This document shows, piece by piece, positions 1 through 8,093 of a stretch of DNA of 64,000 nucleotides; position 1 is the stretch's first letter; every line of letters starts with the position of its first letter. The notes under the pieces were generated by a model. The model saw only the letters and a program-made list of their open reading frames with translations, was not told the DNA's origin and did no database searches. Origin of the DNA: Pseudoalteromonas phenolica (lineage in GTDB: Bacteria; Pseudomonadota; Gammaproteobacteria; Enterobacterales; Alteromonadaceae). A program made the translations under genes and the position numbers. The stretch spans positions 62,001 to 126,000 of the forward strand of contig NZ_PNEC01000042.1 in assembly GCF_005886345.1 (NCBI RefSeq). The letters run 5' to 3'.

Positions 1-2
1 TA

Positions 3-563
3 TTTCAACTAAATTCACTGATTCAAAACTCAGAAAAAACAATTGAATTAACGCCTTGGCAGCAAAGCAATCAGGCTTACCATTTAATCACGTTAAATAC
101 GCAGCACATTGAGCAGCTAAAATTAATGCAACAGCAGCTTTTAAGCACAGTTAAAACAGCAACTTGTGATACGCTTTGCGCTGGATTAAAAGCCAATCTA
201 AAAGACGTACAGAAAAACATTAATCTCTTTGATAAAGTCGCTGTAGAAAGCATGATGGCCTTCCCATTTGAACAACAGCTAAAAAAATCGAGAGAATGGC
301 TAGAGCTAAACAATAATATTCGTATCACACTTGAAGAAGTAGATACCATTCTTGGCGCAAATCATAAAGCCTACTATCAATCTTTACTTCGAGCGGTCAG
401 AGGTCCTAAGTATGATCAACAATATTGGCAATTTGCTGATGAAGATGTCGTCAGGGTAAGCAATGCCGAACAAGTCGAAGACGTGAGTTTTATTGCCATC
501 GAGCTCTCGGCGAATTTAAAAACATTCTTAGAAAACTATGAACAGCTTGCGTTTTTGAGATAG
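3..563 (+). CDS. 3' end of an unrecognised protein (partial)
   Basis: The reading frame is open from the left edge of the window to the TAG at 561-563, so the gene starts outside it. The first ATG inside (126) has no convincing ribosome binding site and the frame upstream is coding-like, so it is probably not the start. The visible 186 residues are mostly helical and charged, rich in Gln, Leu and Lys, with no signal peptide or membrane segment in this part. I recognise no family motif and assign no function. A strong terminator follows 19 bases after the stop. Confidence 0.6.
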   Translation, partial: FQLNSLIQNSEKTIELTPWQQSNQAYHLITLNTQHIEQLKLMQQQLLSTVKTATCDTLCAGLKANLKDVQKNINLFDKVAVESMMAFPFEQQLKKSREWLELNNNIRITLEEVDTILGANHKAYYQSLLRAVRGPKYDQQYWQFADEDVVRVSNAEQVEDVSFIAIELSANLKTFLENYEQLAFLR

Positions 564-581
564 CTAACTCAGGCAATAAAC

Positions 582-619
582 AAAAAAGCCCCATCAGCAT
601 AAGCAAATGGGGCTTTTTT
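582..619. terminator. bidirectional rho-independent terminator
   Basis: Perfect inverted repeat: AAAAAAGCCCCAT at 582-594 and ATGGGGCTTTTTT at 607-619, with a 12-nt loop. The A run on one side and T run on the other let it end transcription of the partial gene on the left and of the convergent amylase gene on the right. Confidence 0.9.
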
Positions 620-646
620 CGGTGTGATGAATTGGCCTTTATTTGG

Positions 647-2455
647 TTAATCTAGCTGATAAACGCTAAATCCAAGACCAACTACTTGGCCTTTCTCACC
701 TTCAGCTGATTGATAAATCAGTTTCGCATTTTCACTCATCCCAGTCAGCTTAATGCTCTGAGATTTCGTGCTGTTATTAAAGATAACCGCTAGGTTTTGC
801 TTACCTTGCTCACCCTGATACGCTCGTTTGATGGCGAATAAGCCAGGCTCATCTTGTGAGAATAGAATGCTTTGCTCACCTTGACGTAGTGCGATATGCG
901 CTTGATATAGCTCAGCATATTCAGCAAAACGCTGATAGAACAGGTGCGATGTATCAAAGTTGTCGTCAGCTGTGGTTTTATCTGTGGCTAACAGGTCATC
1001 ATCGTTATAGGTTTTAACCAATGATGGCATCATGTTTTGTCTTGAATCTTGGTCGCCACCGTCACCCACAAAGCCTTGCTCATCACCGTAGTAAATAACC
1101 GGTACACCACGGCTAAAGTACATCAATGCATGGGCTAATAGAGTACGTTCAACCATTTCGCTTTCACTATAGTTAAACTCGCTGCTCTTTAAGCGATATG
1201 CAATACGGCCCATATCATGGTTACCCGTAAAGCTCACAAGGTGATTGGCATTAAAACCATCTTCATGCTTGTATAAATGATCTTTCGCGAAAAGCTTTGT
1301 CAGTTCACTTGTGCCTTTTTGATTCACCACAACCGCTTCAATACAGCCTTGAAGTGCAAAGTCGAGTACCGATGGCATTTTACCTTCAGTTAAGAAAGTA
1401 CTAAGTAGTTCTGGCTCAAAGCTATACGCTTCGCCATACATCATAAAGTTGTTGATACCTAATGAGGCAGCATGATCCATCAGTGCCGGCGAGAACTGCT
1501 CCCAGAATGACATGTCTACGTGTTTTACTGTATCAATTCTAAAACCATCAGGCTTGAACTCGGTGATCAGGTTCTTGTAGATATCGATCATGCCATCAAC
1601 CACTTTTTGTTGTGTGGTGTCGACATCGTCTAACCCTGCAAAATCACCTTTGATTGAGCTTTCGCCCGACCAATGTGAGTCGCCTTGGTTATTATATAAA
1701 TCAATGTCATTTAGCCAAGCGGGTACTTTAACTGCTTCTTCGCCTCTAGGGATCAGTGGCTTATAGCGCTCGTTTTCTGGTGTATTATTGTCTTTAAATT
1801 GGCAACGGTCACCTTCTACCAACCACCCTAGGCCATCTTTACCATGGCACTGTTCGTATTTGATCACGTCAGCAGTGTGGTTAGTGATGATGTCAAAGTA
1901 CACTTTGATATTGCGTTCGTGCGCTTGGTCAATGAAGTTTTTAAGCTCTGCGTTTGAACCCCAGTGTGGGTCAATCTCGGTAAAATCTAAGATCCAATAA
2001 CCGTGGTAACCCGATGTATCGGCTTGCATTGCACGGTTACGTAGTACTGGCGTTAACCAAATCGCGGTAATACCCATGTTATCTAGGTAAGGCAGCTTTT
2101 TAGTTAAACCTGCTAAGTCACCACCGTGATACATGCCTTTGTGAGTAACGTCTAAACCACCTCGTGATAACGCACGTTTAGTGTCGTGTTCAGCTGCGCC
2201 CATATCGTTACTCGGATCGCCATTGTAAAAACGATCGGGCAATACAAAGTAGAATACTTCGTCACGAAAGTCTCGTTGCTGATACGGTGTCAGCTTAGCC
2301 GCTTTACGCTCAAACTGTTCAACGTTCGTCGCTGCAGCTGCGGTATTCGCCTGCGCTGCTGACTCTTTTGCCGTATTCGCTGATTGGCTACACGCTGTAA
2401 GACCTGTCGCTAACATGAGCGACAAGGCAATCTTATTCAATGGTGATTTAAACAT
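647..2455 (-). CDS. GH13 alpha-amylase family lipoprotein
   Basis: A 602-residue alpha-amylase family enzyme that should cut alpha-1,4-glucans or maltodextrins in the periplasm. The N-terminus is a lipoprotein signal with lipobox LTAC (Cys22), followed by an Ala/Thr/Asn-rich linker. The GH13 barrel begins near residue 65 (YFVLPDRF). Catalytic residues can be read: nucleophile Asp308 in GFRIDTVKH, acid/base Glu342 in YGEAYS, and the transition-state Asp414 in GNHD; conserved region I is DIITNH near 188-193. A beta-sandwich C-terminal domain is expected after about residue 510. The start is supported by AAGGAGAT just upstream. It follows the alpha-glucosidase gene on the same strand after a 73-bp gap that holds a small inverted repeat. 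Subfamily is uncertain (MalS-like or cyclomaltodextrinase-like); membership in the maltodextrin locus is clear. Confidence 0.9.
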   Translation of the reverse strand: MFKSPLNKIALSLMLATGLTACSQSANTAKESAAQANTAAAATNVEQFERKAAKLTPYQQRDFRDEVFYFVLPDRFYNGDPSNDMGAAEHDTKRALSRGGLDVTHKGMYHGGDLAGLTKKLPYLDNMGITAIWLTPVLRNRAMQADTSGYHGYWILDFTEIDPHWGSNAELKNFIDQAHERNIKVYFDIITNHTADVIKYEQCHGKDGLGWLVEGDRCQFKDNNTPENERYKPLIPRGEEAVKVPAWLNDIDLYNNQGDSHWSGESSIKGDFAGLDDVDTTQQKVVDGMIDIYKNLITEFKPDGFRIDTVKHVDMSFWEQFSPALMDHAASLGINNFMMYGEAYSFEPELLSTFLTEGKMPSVLDFALQGCIEAVVVNQKGTSELTKLFAKDHLYKHEDGFNANHLVSFTGNHDMGRIAYRLKSSEFNYSESEMVERTLLAHALMYFSRGVPVIYYGDEQGFVGDGGDQDSRQNMMPSLVKTYNDDDLLATDKTTADDNFDTSHLFYQRFAEYAELYQAHIALRQGEQSILFSQDEPGLFAIKRAYQGEQGKQNLAVIFNNSTKSQSIKLTGMSENAKLIYQSAEGEKGQVVGLGFSVYQLD

Positions 2456-2469
2456 AGGATCTCCTTTTT

Positions 2470-2513
2470 ATACCAATCCTCTATATTAAATAGTCTATTT
2501 TGAGGATTGGTAT
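2470..2513. repeat. short inverted-repeat element between the two GH13 genes
   Basis: Perfect 12-bp arms, ATACCAATCCTC at 2470-2481 and GAGGATTGGTAT at 2502-2513, around a 20-nt AT-rich centre containing TCTATTTTGAGG. The same end sequence and the same internal motif occur at the ends of the 210-bp element at 44686-44897, so this is probably a minimal member of that family. It may also form an intercistronic mRNA hairpin that alters expression of the downstream amylase gene; that is inference. Confidence 0.7.
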
Positions 2514-2528
2514 TATGCTTGCATTCAA

Positions 2529-4166
2529 TTAAGAAAGCTTTGCATAAACGCTCGCAAACGCTGGCATTTCTAAGTTGTTGTCATTAATGGTCGCTGTCAC
2601 AAGCTTGTGATCTGTAATAAGTGATAGCTCACTTACACCTAACTGCTCAAGGCGGATTGTTTGCGCTTCATTACTTAGGTTAAAGCAGACTAAAAGTGTC
2701 AGGCCATTGTAGCTACGTTTAAACGCAAGAATTGGCTCCGGCGTTTCGATAAACTCAATGTCACCGTAAAGAATAGCTTCAAAGCCTTTGCGCCATGCAC
2801 TGAAATGACGGTAGCTATTTAGTACTGAGTTTTCATCATGTTCTTGGGTATCTACTGCGGTAGTATAATGTGCTTCAGGCACAGGTAACCAAGGTTTTGC
2901 TGTGCTAAAACCCGCATTGTCTTTTTGGCTTTCCCAAGGGTGTGGTGTACGGCAACCATCGCGGCCTTTGAATTGTGGCCAGAACGTGATGCCATATGGG
3001 TCCTGTAAATCTTCATAAGCAATTTCAGCTTCAACCAAACCAAGCTCTTCACCTTGATAGCTACAAACACTACCGCGCAATGATGAAATCATCGCATACA
3101 GCATTTTCGCGAGAGTTGTATTGCCCTCTGCGCTTTGCGTTCTACCCCAGCGGCTTGCAACACGAATAACATCGTGATTCGACACTGACCAACACGGCCA
3201 ACCATCCGATACACGTGCTTCTAATGACTCTACTACTTGCTTAATGTAGCTTGCTTTAAAATCGTCTGTTAAAAGGTCAAAGCTATACCCCATGTGCAGA
3301 CGCTTATCACCCTGGGTGTATTCAGCCATGGTCTTTAATGAATCTTCAGACGAAATTTCACCTAATGCCACTGTGCCCGGGTACTTGTCTAACAGTGCGC
3401 GGATGTCTTCCATAAAGCCCAAGTTTTCATCTTGGGTATTGTTGTAGTAGTGATACTGATATGCATACGGGTTCTTTGAGTCAAAACCGATATTGGTACG
3501 CAGTTCTTGCGCTTTAGGCGGGTTGTCACGTAATTGCGCGTCATGGAAGCAGAAGTTAATTGCATCTAAACGGAAGCCATCTACACCACGTTTTAGCCAA
3601 AACTCAATATTATCAAGCGTTGCTTGACGTACCTCTGGGTTATGGAAGTTAAGGTCTGGCTGACTGGTTAAGAAGTTATGTAGGTAGTATTGTTGACGGC
3701 GCGGTTCCCACGTCCAAGCAACACCACCAAAAATAGACATCCAGTTGTTTGGCGGTGTGCCATCTGGCTTAGCATCGGCCCATACGTACCAATCAGCTTT
3801 GTCATTGGTTTTATCTTCACGACTTTCTAAGAACCAAGCATGTTGATCAGATGTATGACTTAATACTTGGTCAATCATGATCTTAATGCCACGGTCATGG
3901 GCTTTGGCGATCAGCTCATCAAAATCTGATAACTGACCAAATAGTGGGTCGATATCGCGATAATCACTGATGTCGTAACCGAAATCTTTCATAGGAGATT
4001 TAAAGAATGGCGATACCCAAATCGCATCTACACCTAAACTTTTGATGTAGTCTAATTTTGCGATGATACCCGGAATATCACCAATACCATCTTGGTTGGC
4101 ATCATAGAAGCTGCGTGGATATACCTGATAAATTACAGCGCCGCGCCACCACATTTGTTCTTTCAT
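2529..4166 (-). CDS. GH13 alpha-glucosidase (GH13_23 type)
   Basis: A 545-residue cytoplasmic exo-acting alpha-glucosidase that releases glucose from the non-reducing end of maltose and maltodextrins. There is no signal peptide. The N-terminus WWRGAVIYQVYPRSF is typical of the oligo-1,6-glucosidase/alpha-glucosidase branch. Catalytic residues: Asp201 in DGFRLDAINF, Glu270 in LGEISSED and Asp332 in VSNHD, nearly the numbering known for the Halomonas GH13_23 enzyme, which hydrolyses and transfers alpha-1,4 glucosides. Length is normal for the family. It heads the operon with the GH13 lipoprotein downstream and is divergent from the GH31-glk operon, so it probably shares MalR control through the 4325-4338 operator. 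Exact substrate preference cannot be read from sequence alone. Confidence 0.92.
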   Translation of the reverse strand: MKEQMWWRGAVIYQVYPRSFYDANQDGIGDIPGIIAKLDYIKSLGVDAIWVSPFFKSPMKDFGYDISDYRDIDPLFGQLSDFDELIAKAHDRGIKIMIDQVLSHTSDQHAWFLESREDKTNDKADWYVWADAKPDGTPPNNWMSIFGGVAWTWEPRRQQYYLHNFLTSQPDLNFHNPEVRQATLDNIEFWLKRGVDGFRLDAINFCFHDAQLRDNPPKAQELRTNIGFDSKNPYAYQYHYYNNTQDENLGFMEDIRALLDKYPGTVALGEISSEDSLKTMAEYTQGDKRLHMGYSFDLLTDDFKASYIKQVVESLEARVSDGWPCWSVSNHDVIRVASRWGRTQSAEGNTTLAKMLYAMISSLRGSVCSYQGEELGLVEAEIAYEDLQDPYGITFWPQFKGRDGCRTPHPWESQKDNAGFSTAKPWLPVPEAHYTTAVDTQEHDENSVLNSYRHFSAWRKGFEAILYGDIEFIETPEPILAFKRSYNGLTLLVCFNLSNEAQTIRLEQLGVSELSLITDHKLVTATINDNNLEMPAFASVYAKLS

Positions 4167-4324
4167 TTAAAACCCCAAAGACTCTTCTTCATCGCCCTAT
4201 ACCTCATTTTGTGCTCAGTGCCACGGTTACCGACACTCAGTTTTAAAAGACCCGAGGCATAATCGGATAGTCGTTATAATATTGTCATAAAGAATACGCG
4301 TTATGATTTTTTCGTAACAGCCTT

Positions 4325-4338
4325 TGCATACGTATTCA
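4325..4338. promoter_or_regulatory. probable LacI-family (MalR) operator
   Basis: TGCATACGTATTCA, built on the palindrome ATACGTAT (4328-4335), lies 14 bp upstream of the GH31 ATG in the divergent alpha-glucosidase/GH31 interval. The exact reverse complement, TGAATACGTATGCA, recurs at 12289-12302 before the permease gene. Palindromes with a central CG are typical of LacI-family operators, and such a regulator is encoded at 14131-15144. TATAAT (4275-4280) lies upstream, so binding here could block elongation or initiation. Confidence 0.7.
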
Positions 4339-4352
4339 GGATTTGCAGTTTT

Positions 4353-6908
4353 ATGAATGACGCTATGATGCAATCATCAAGAAAAATGACAAAGAGGTTG
4401 GGTGTGAGTAAAGTTTTTTTGGGTATTAGCCTAGTTACAGGGCTGCTTTTAAACCCTTTAGTTGCAGTACAAGCTTTTGAAAATAATAACAATGACAAAC
4501 CTTATACAATTGTATCAAAAGCGCATAAATATGTGTCGCACAGCTATCAAAATGGTGAGTTGACGGTTACCACAACACTGGGTGATGTTACCTTCTCTGC
4601 ACTCAATGACAGTGCCATTGAAGCAGTATTCAATGCCAAACAAGCTGTTGTGTCGGCAAGTGACCTGCCTTCTTATACCATCAGTGAAACACACCAAGAC
4701 CACACCTTACTCTTTAGTCAAAAGGCTTCACAGCAAGGCAATGTGCTTGTTGGCTCAGCAGGCAATATGCGTGTTGAAATTACCACGCAGCCTTATTCAG
4801 TAAGTTACTTTAAAGGCAAACAATTACTGATAAAAGAAGAGCAAGGTTTTTACTCAGGCACTGTGATTGAACAACATGACAGCCAAACTCAAACACATAA
4901 CGTACACGGTGTTCGCTTTAACTTAAATGAAGGTGAGCAATTGCTTGGCACAGGTGAGCGTGTATTAGGTATGGACCGCCGTGGTCATCGCTTACCTTTG
5001 TACAATCGAGCGCATTACGGCTACGAGACTGAATCAGTACAAATGAACTTCAGCTTACCTGCGGTGATGTCCAATAAACAATATATGCTGCTATTTGATA
5101 ACAGCGCCAAAGGCTGGGTTGATTTAGCAAAATCTGAACAAAATGTCTTGCAGTTCGAAGCTGTGGCAGGTCGTAACGCTTATATTGTCATCGCGGGTGA
5201 TTCTTACCCTAAACTTATCGCCAACTTCACCGATATCAGTGGCACACAGCCCATGTTACCTCGCTGGGCGTTTGGTAATTTTGCCTCACGCTTTGGCTAT
5301 CGCACACAACAAGAAGTGATGGACACGGTTGCCAAATTCAAAGCACTGAATATCCCACTCGACTCCATCATCATTGATTTATATTGGTTTGGTAAGGACA
5401 TTCAGGGCCATATGGGCAACCTTTCTTGGGATAAAGACGCGTTTCCTGAACCTGAAAAAATGCTCCATGAACTACGTGAACAAGGCATTCAACCTATTTT
5501 GATCACTGAACCATTTATTCTTTCGAGTTCAAAACGTTGGGACGATGCAGTTGCGCAAAAAGTACTGGCAAAAGATGCCGAAGGCAACCCAAAAACGTTT
5601 GATTTTTACTTTGGTAATACCGGTATTGTCGATGTCTTCAACGACACAGGTCGAAACTGGTTTAATTATATTTATCAAGAACTTGCTGAACAAGGTGTAC
5701 AAGGTTGGTGGGGCGATTTAGGTGAACCAGAAGTTCACCCGAGCGATGCATTGCACACCTTAGATAATGGCCAGCAAGTGTCTGCCGATGCCATTCATAA
5801 TGCCTACGGCCATCAGTGGGCAAAAATGTTATTTCAACATTTACAAACGACGCAACCTGAACAACGTCCATTTATTTTAATGCGTGCAGGTGCTGCAGGC
5901 TCTCAGCGCTACGGCATGGTGCCTTGGACTGGGGATGTGAATAGAACTTGGGGCGGATTAAAACCGCAAGTTGAGTTATCACTGCAAATGGGTATGTTTG
6001 GTTTGGGTTATACGCACTCTGATTTAGGTGGGTTTGCCGGTGGTGAGCAATTTAATAAAGAGTTGTATATCCGTTGGTTACAATACGGTGTGTTCCAACC
6101 AATTTATCGCCCGCATGGTCAAGAACATATTCCTTCAGAAGTGGTATTCCACGATAAAGAAACGCAAGATATTTTGCGTCAGTTCATCGAACTTAGATAC
6201 CAAATGATGCCTTATAACTACACGTTAGCGTATCAGAATAGCCAATCGGGTCTCCCGCTGATGCGACCAACCTTTATGGATGACGCTGCCAATACAGACC
6301 TTTCGAACAAAGACAGCTACCTATGGGGCGATGCGTTTTTTGTACACCCTATTACCTCTGCGAATTTAAGTTCTGTTGACGTCACGCTGCCAGAAGGTGT
6401 GTGGTTTAACTATTTCACAGGCAAAAAGTTCGAAGGCGGCAAAACACATAAAGTCGAAGTAAACCTTGAGCAAATCCCTGTGTTCGTTAAAGCGGGGGCA
6501 TTTGTGCCTATGGTTGAGAAGTTCAAAACCACGCAAAACTACAGCTCTGAGCACCTAGCCTTACATTATTGGGCCGATAACCAAGTGCAAAATGCCACGG
6601 GCAGTATGTATGAAGACGATGGCCATACCATAAACGCCGACAAGCGTGGTGAGTTTGAATTACTTAACTTCGCTGCGAAGCAGAATAATAGCCAACTGGG
6701 CATGCTGCTTATGCGTCAGGGTAAAGGCTACAAGGGCATGCCTAAAGCTCGTGAAATCACCTTAAAAATCCATAACTGGCAACAGCAGCCAAAGCAGGTT
6801 AAGGTAGGCGACCAAATCATTCAATCTTATGATTGGAATAATAAAAACAGCACCTTAACGGTGAAATTTAACTGGCAGCATCAGCCACTGACACTACAGG
6901 TTCAATAA
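4353..6908 (+). CDS. GH31 alpha-glucosidase or 4-alpha-glucosyltransferase, exported
   Basis: An 851-residue glycoside hydrolase family 31 protein. The N-terminus has a basic stretch and a hydrophobic segment (KVFLGISLVTGLLLNP) ending near VQAF, so it is probably exported to the periplasm. The GH31 barrel lies at about 300-660. The nucleophile is Asp455 in GWWGDLGEPE, the acid/base is probably Asp528 in WTGDVNRTW, and the family motif THSDLGGF follows. The C-terminal region is beta-sandwich. GH31 includes alpha-glucosidases and, in related marine bacteria, oligosaccharide 4-alpha-glucosyltransferases such as Cellvibrio Agd31B; either could act on maltodextrins here, and sequence reading cannot separate them. 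ATG 4353 has only a weak ribosome site; in-frame ATGs at 4365, 4368 and 4389 are alternatives that keep the signal peptide. The glk gene follows after 1 bp. Confidence 0.9.
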   Translation: MNDAMMQSSRKMTKRLGVSKVFLGISLVTGLLLNPLVAVQAFENNNNDKPYTIVSKAHKYVSHSYQNGELTVTTTLGDVTFSALNDSAIEAVFNAKQAVVSASDLPSYTISETHQDHTLLFSQKASQQGNVLVGSAGNMRVEITTQPYSVSYFKGKQLLIKEEQGFYSGTVIEQHDSQTQTHNVHGVRFNLNEGEQLLGTGERVLGMDRRGHRLPLYNRAHYGYETESVQMNFSLPAVMSNKQYMLLFDNSAKGWVDLAKSEQNVLQFEAVAGRNAYIVIAGDSYPKLIANFTDISGTQPMLPRWAFGNFASRFGYRTQQEVMDTVAKFKALNIPLDSIIIDLYWFGKDIQGHMGNLSWDKDAFPEPEKMLHELREQGIQPILITEPFILSSSKRWDDAVAQKVLAKDAEGNPKTFDFYFGNTGIVDVFNDTGRNWFNYIYQELAEQGVQGWWGDLGEPEVHPSDALHTLDNGQQVSADAIHNAYGHQWAKMLFQHLQTTQPEQRPFILMRAGAAGSQRYGMVPWTGDVNRTWGGLKPQVELSLQMGMFGLGYTHSDLGGFAGGEQFNKELYIRWLQYGVFQPIYRPHGQEHIPSEVVFHDKETQDILRQFIELRYQMMPYNYTLAYQNSQSGLPLMRPTFMDDAANTDLSNKDSYLWGDAFFVHPITSANLSSVDVTLPEGVWFNYFTGKKFEGGKTHKVEVNLEQIPVFVKAGAFVPMVEKFKTTQNYSSEHLALHYWADNQVQNATGSMYEDDGHTINADKRGEFELLNFAAKQNNSQLGMLLMRQGKGYKGMPKAREITLKIHNWQQQPKQVKVGDQIIQSYDWNNKNSTLTVKFNWQHQPLTLQVQ

Positions 6909-6909
6909 C

Positions 6910-7890
6910 ATGACAACACAACAGTCTGAGTCTTTAACCCGTATTATCGCCGACATTGGCGGCACCAATATTCGTCTTGCGATTGTCGACGAGCAAGCCG
7001 ATGGCTATTACCGCAATATCAGCACCTATAAATGTGCTGATTATGCCGGTCTTGCCGAAGTATTAAAGCTGTATATCAGCGAGCAGCAATTAGAAGGCAA
7101 TCGCTTAAGCGCTTGTTTAGCCATTGCATGTCCGGTGGATGATGATTTGATTTCGATGACAAACCTGCCTTGGCAGTTTTCTCAATCGGCTTTAAAAGAG
7201 ACATTAAAGCTTGAGTCTTTAACGCTTATTAATGATTACACCGCCATTGCTATGGCTATTCCACTTTTGAGTGATGAACAAAAAGTGAAAATCGGTGACA
7301 GTGAAGCCGTTGCAGGTAAACCTATTTCAGTGTGTGGTCCAGGTACAGGGTTAGGTGTTGCGAATCTTATTCCTGTTGGTGACAAATGGCACTGTGTCAG
7401 TGGCGAAGGCGGTCATGTAGATTATGCCCCTGTTGGCGAGCTCGAAATCGAGATTTTGCGTTTCTTAAACAAGATTAAGCAGCGCGTTTCTTACGAGCAA
7501 TTGCTATCGGGTTATGGTTTAGAGCAAGTTTATCAAGCTGTTTCTGCCATTAAACAAAACCCAAATACTGAAAAGCTCTCAGCACAGCAAGTATCAGAGC
7601 GCGGCTTATGCAATGACTGTGAATACTGTAACCTCGCACTCAATGTGTTTTGTCGTGTACTCGGCGCCTTTGCAGGTAATTTGGCACTAACATGCAATAG
7701 CGTCGGCGGTGTCTACATCGCCGGAGGCATAGTACCGCGTTTTGTTGATTTCTTAAAATCAACGGCATTCAGAGAGCGCTTTGAAAATAAAGGCCGTTTA
7801 TCACATATTCCGCGTCAAGCGCCGACCTATGTGATCACAGAAAGCCAACCGGGCCTATTGGGTGCTGCGGCCTATGCGATGCAAAGCTAA
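6910..7890 (+). CDS. glk: glucokinase
   Basis: ATP-dependent glucokinase of the bacterial Glk family, 326 residues, phosphorylating the glucose set free by the alpha-glucosidases. The phosphate-binding motif ADIGGTNIRLA is at about 14-24, the GPGTGLGVA loop at about 138-146, and the glucose-binding segment SGEGGHVDYAP near 159-169 is characteristic of Glk rather than ROK kinases. ASP/Asn-rich hexokinase motif LINDYTA follows the usual spacing. The start is 1 bp after the GH31 stop, so the two genes are translationally coupled in one operon ended by the hairpin at 7898-7938. Cytoplasmic. Confidence 0.95.
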   Translation: MTTQQSESLTRIIADIGGTNIRLAIVDEQADGYYRNISTYKCADYAGLAEVLKLYISEQQLEGNRLSACLAIACPVDDDLISMTNLPWQFSQSALKETLKLESLTLINDYTAIAMAIPLLSDEQKVKIGDSEAVAGKPISVCGPGTGLGVANLIPVGDKWHCVSGEGGHVDYAPVGELEIEILRFLNKIKQRVSYEQLLSGYGLEQVYQAVSAIKQNPNTEKLSAQQVSERGLCNDCEYCNLALNVFCRVLGAFAGNLALTCNSVGGVYIAGGIVPRFVDFLKSTAFRERFENKGRLSHIPRQAPTYVITESQPGLLGAAAYAMQS

Positions 7891-7897
7891 AAGCTAA

Positions 7898-7938
7898 AAG
7901 CTAAAAGTTAAGTAAAGCCCTCACTTAGCTTTTAGCTT
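7898..7938 (+). terminator. terminator after glk
   Basis: Stem of 16 bp with one mismatch (7898-7913 with 7923-7938), loop of 9 nt, then an AT-rich tract ending in a T run. The left arm is the last unit of a short tandem repeat AAAAGCT that begins in the glk stop region. Confidence 0.7.
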
Positions 7939-8093
7939 AATTATTTATTCTATATTGTATTTTTTAACCCTACGCCTTCAGCTAAACCGCTAAAAAACCT
8001 GCTAAATTTACTTTCTTTTAATTAGAAATAGTCCCTTTTTTAAACTAGTCTTAATTCAATCCAATTTAATTTATAAAAACCTAAAAGCCTTTT

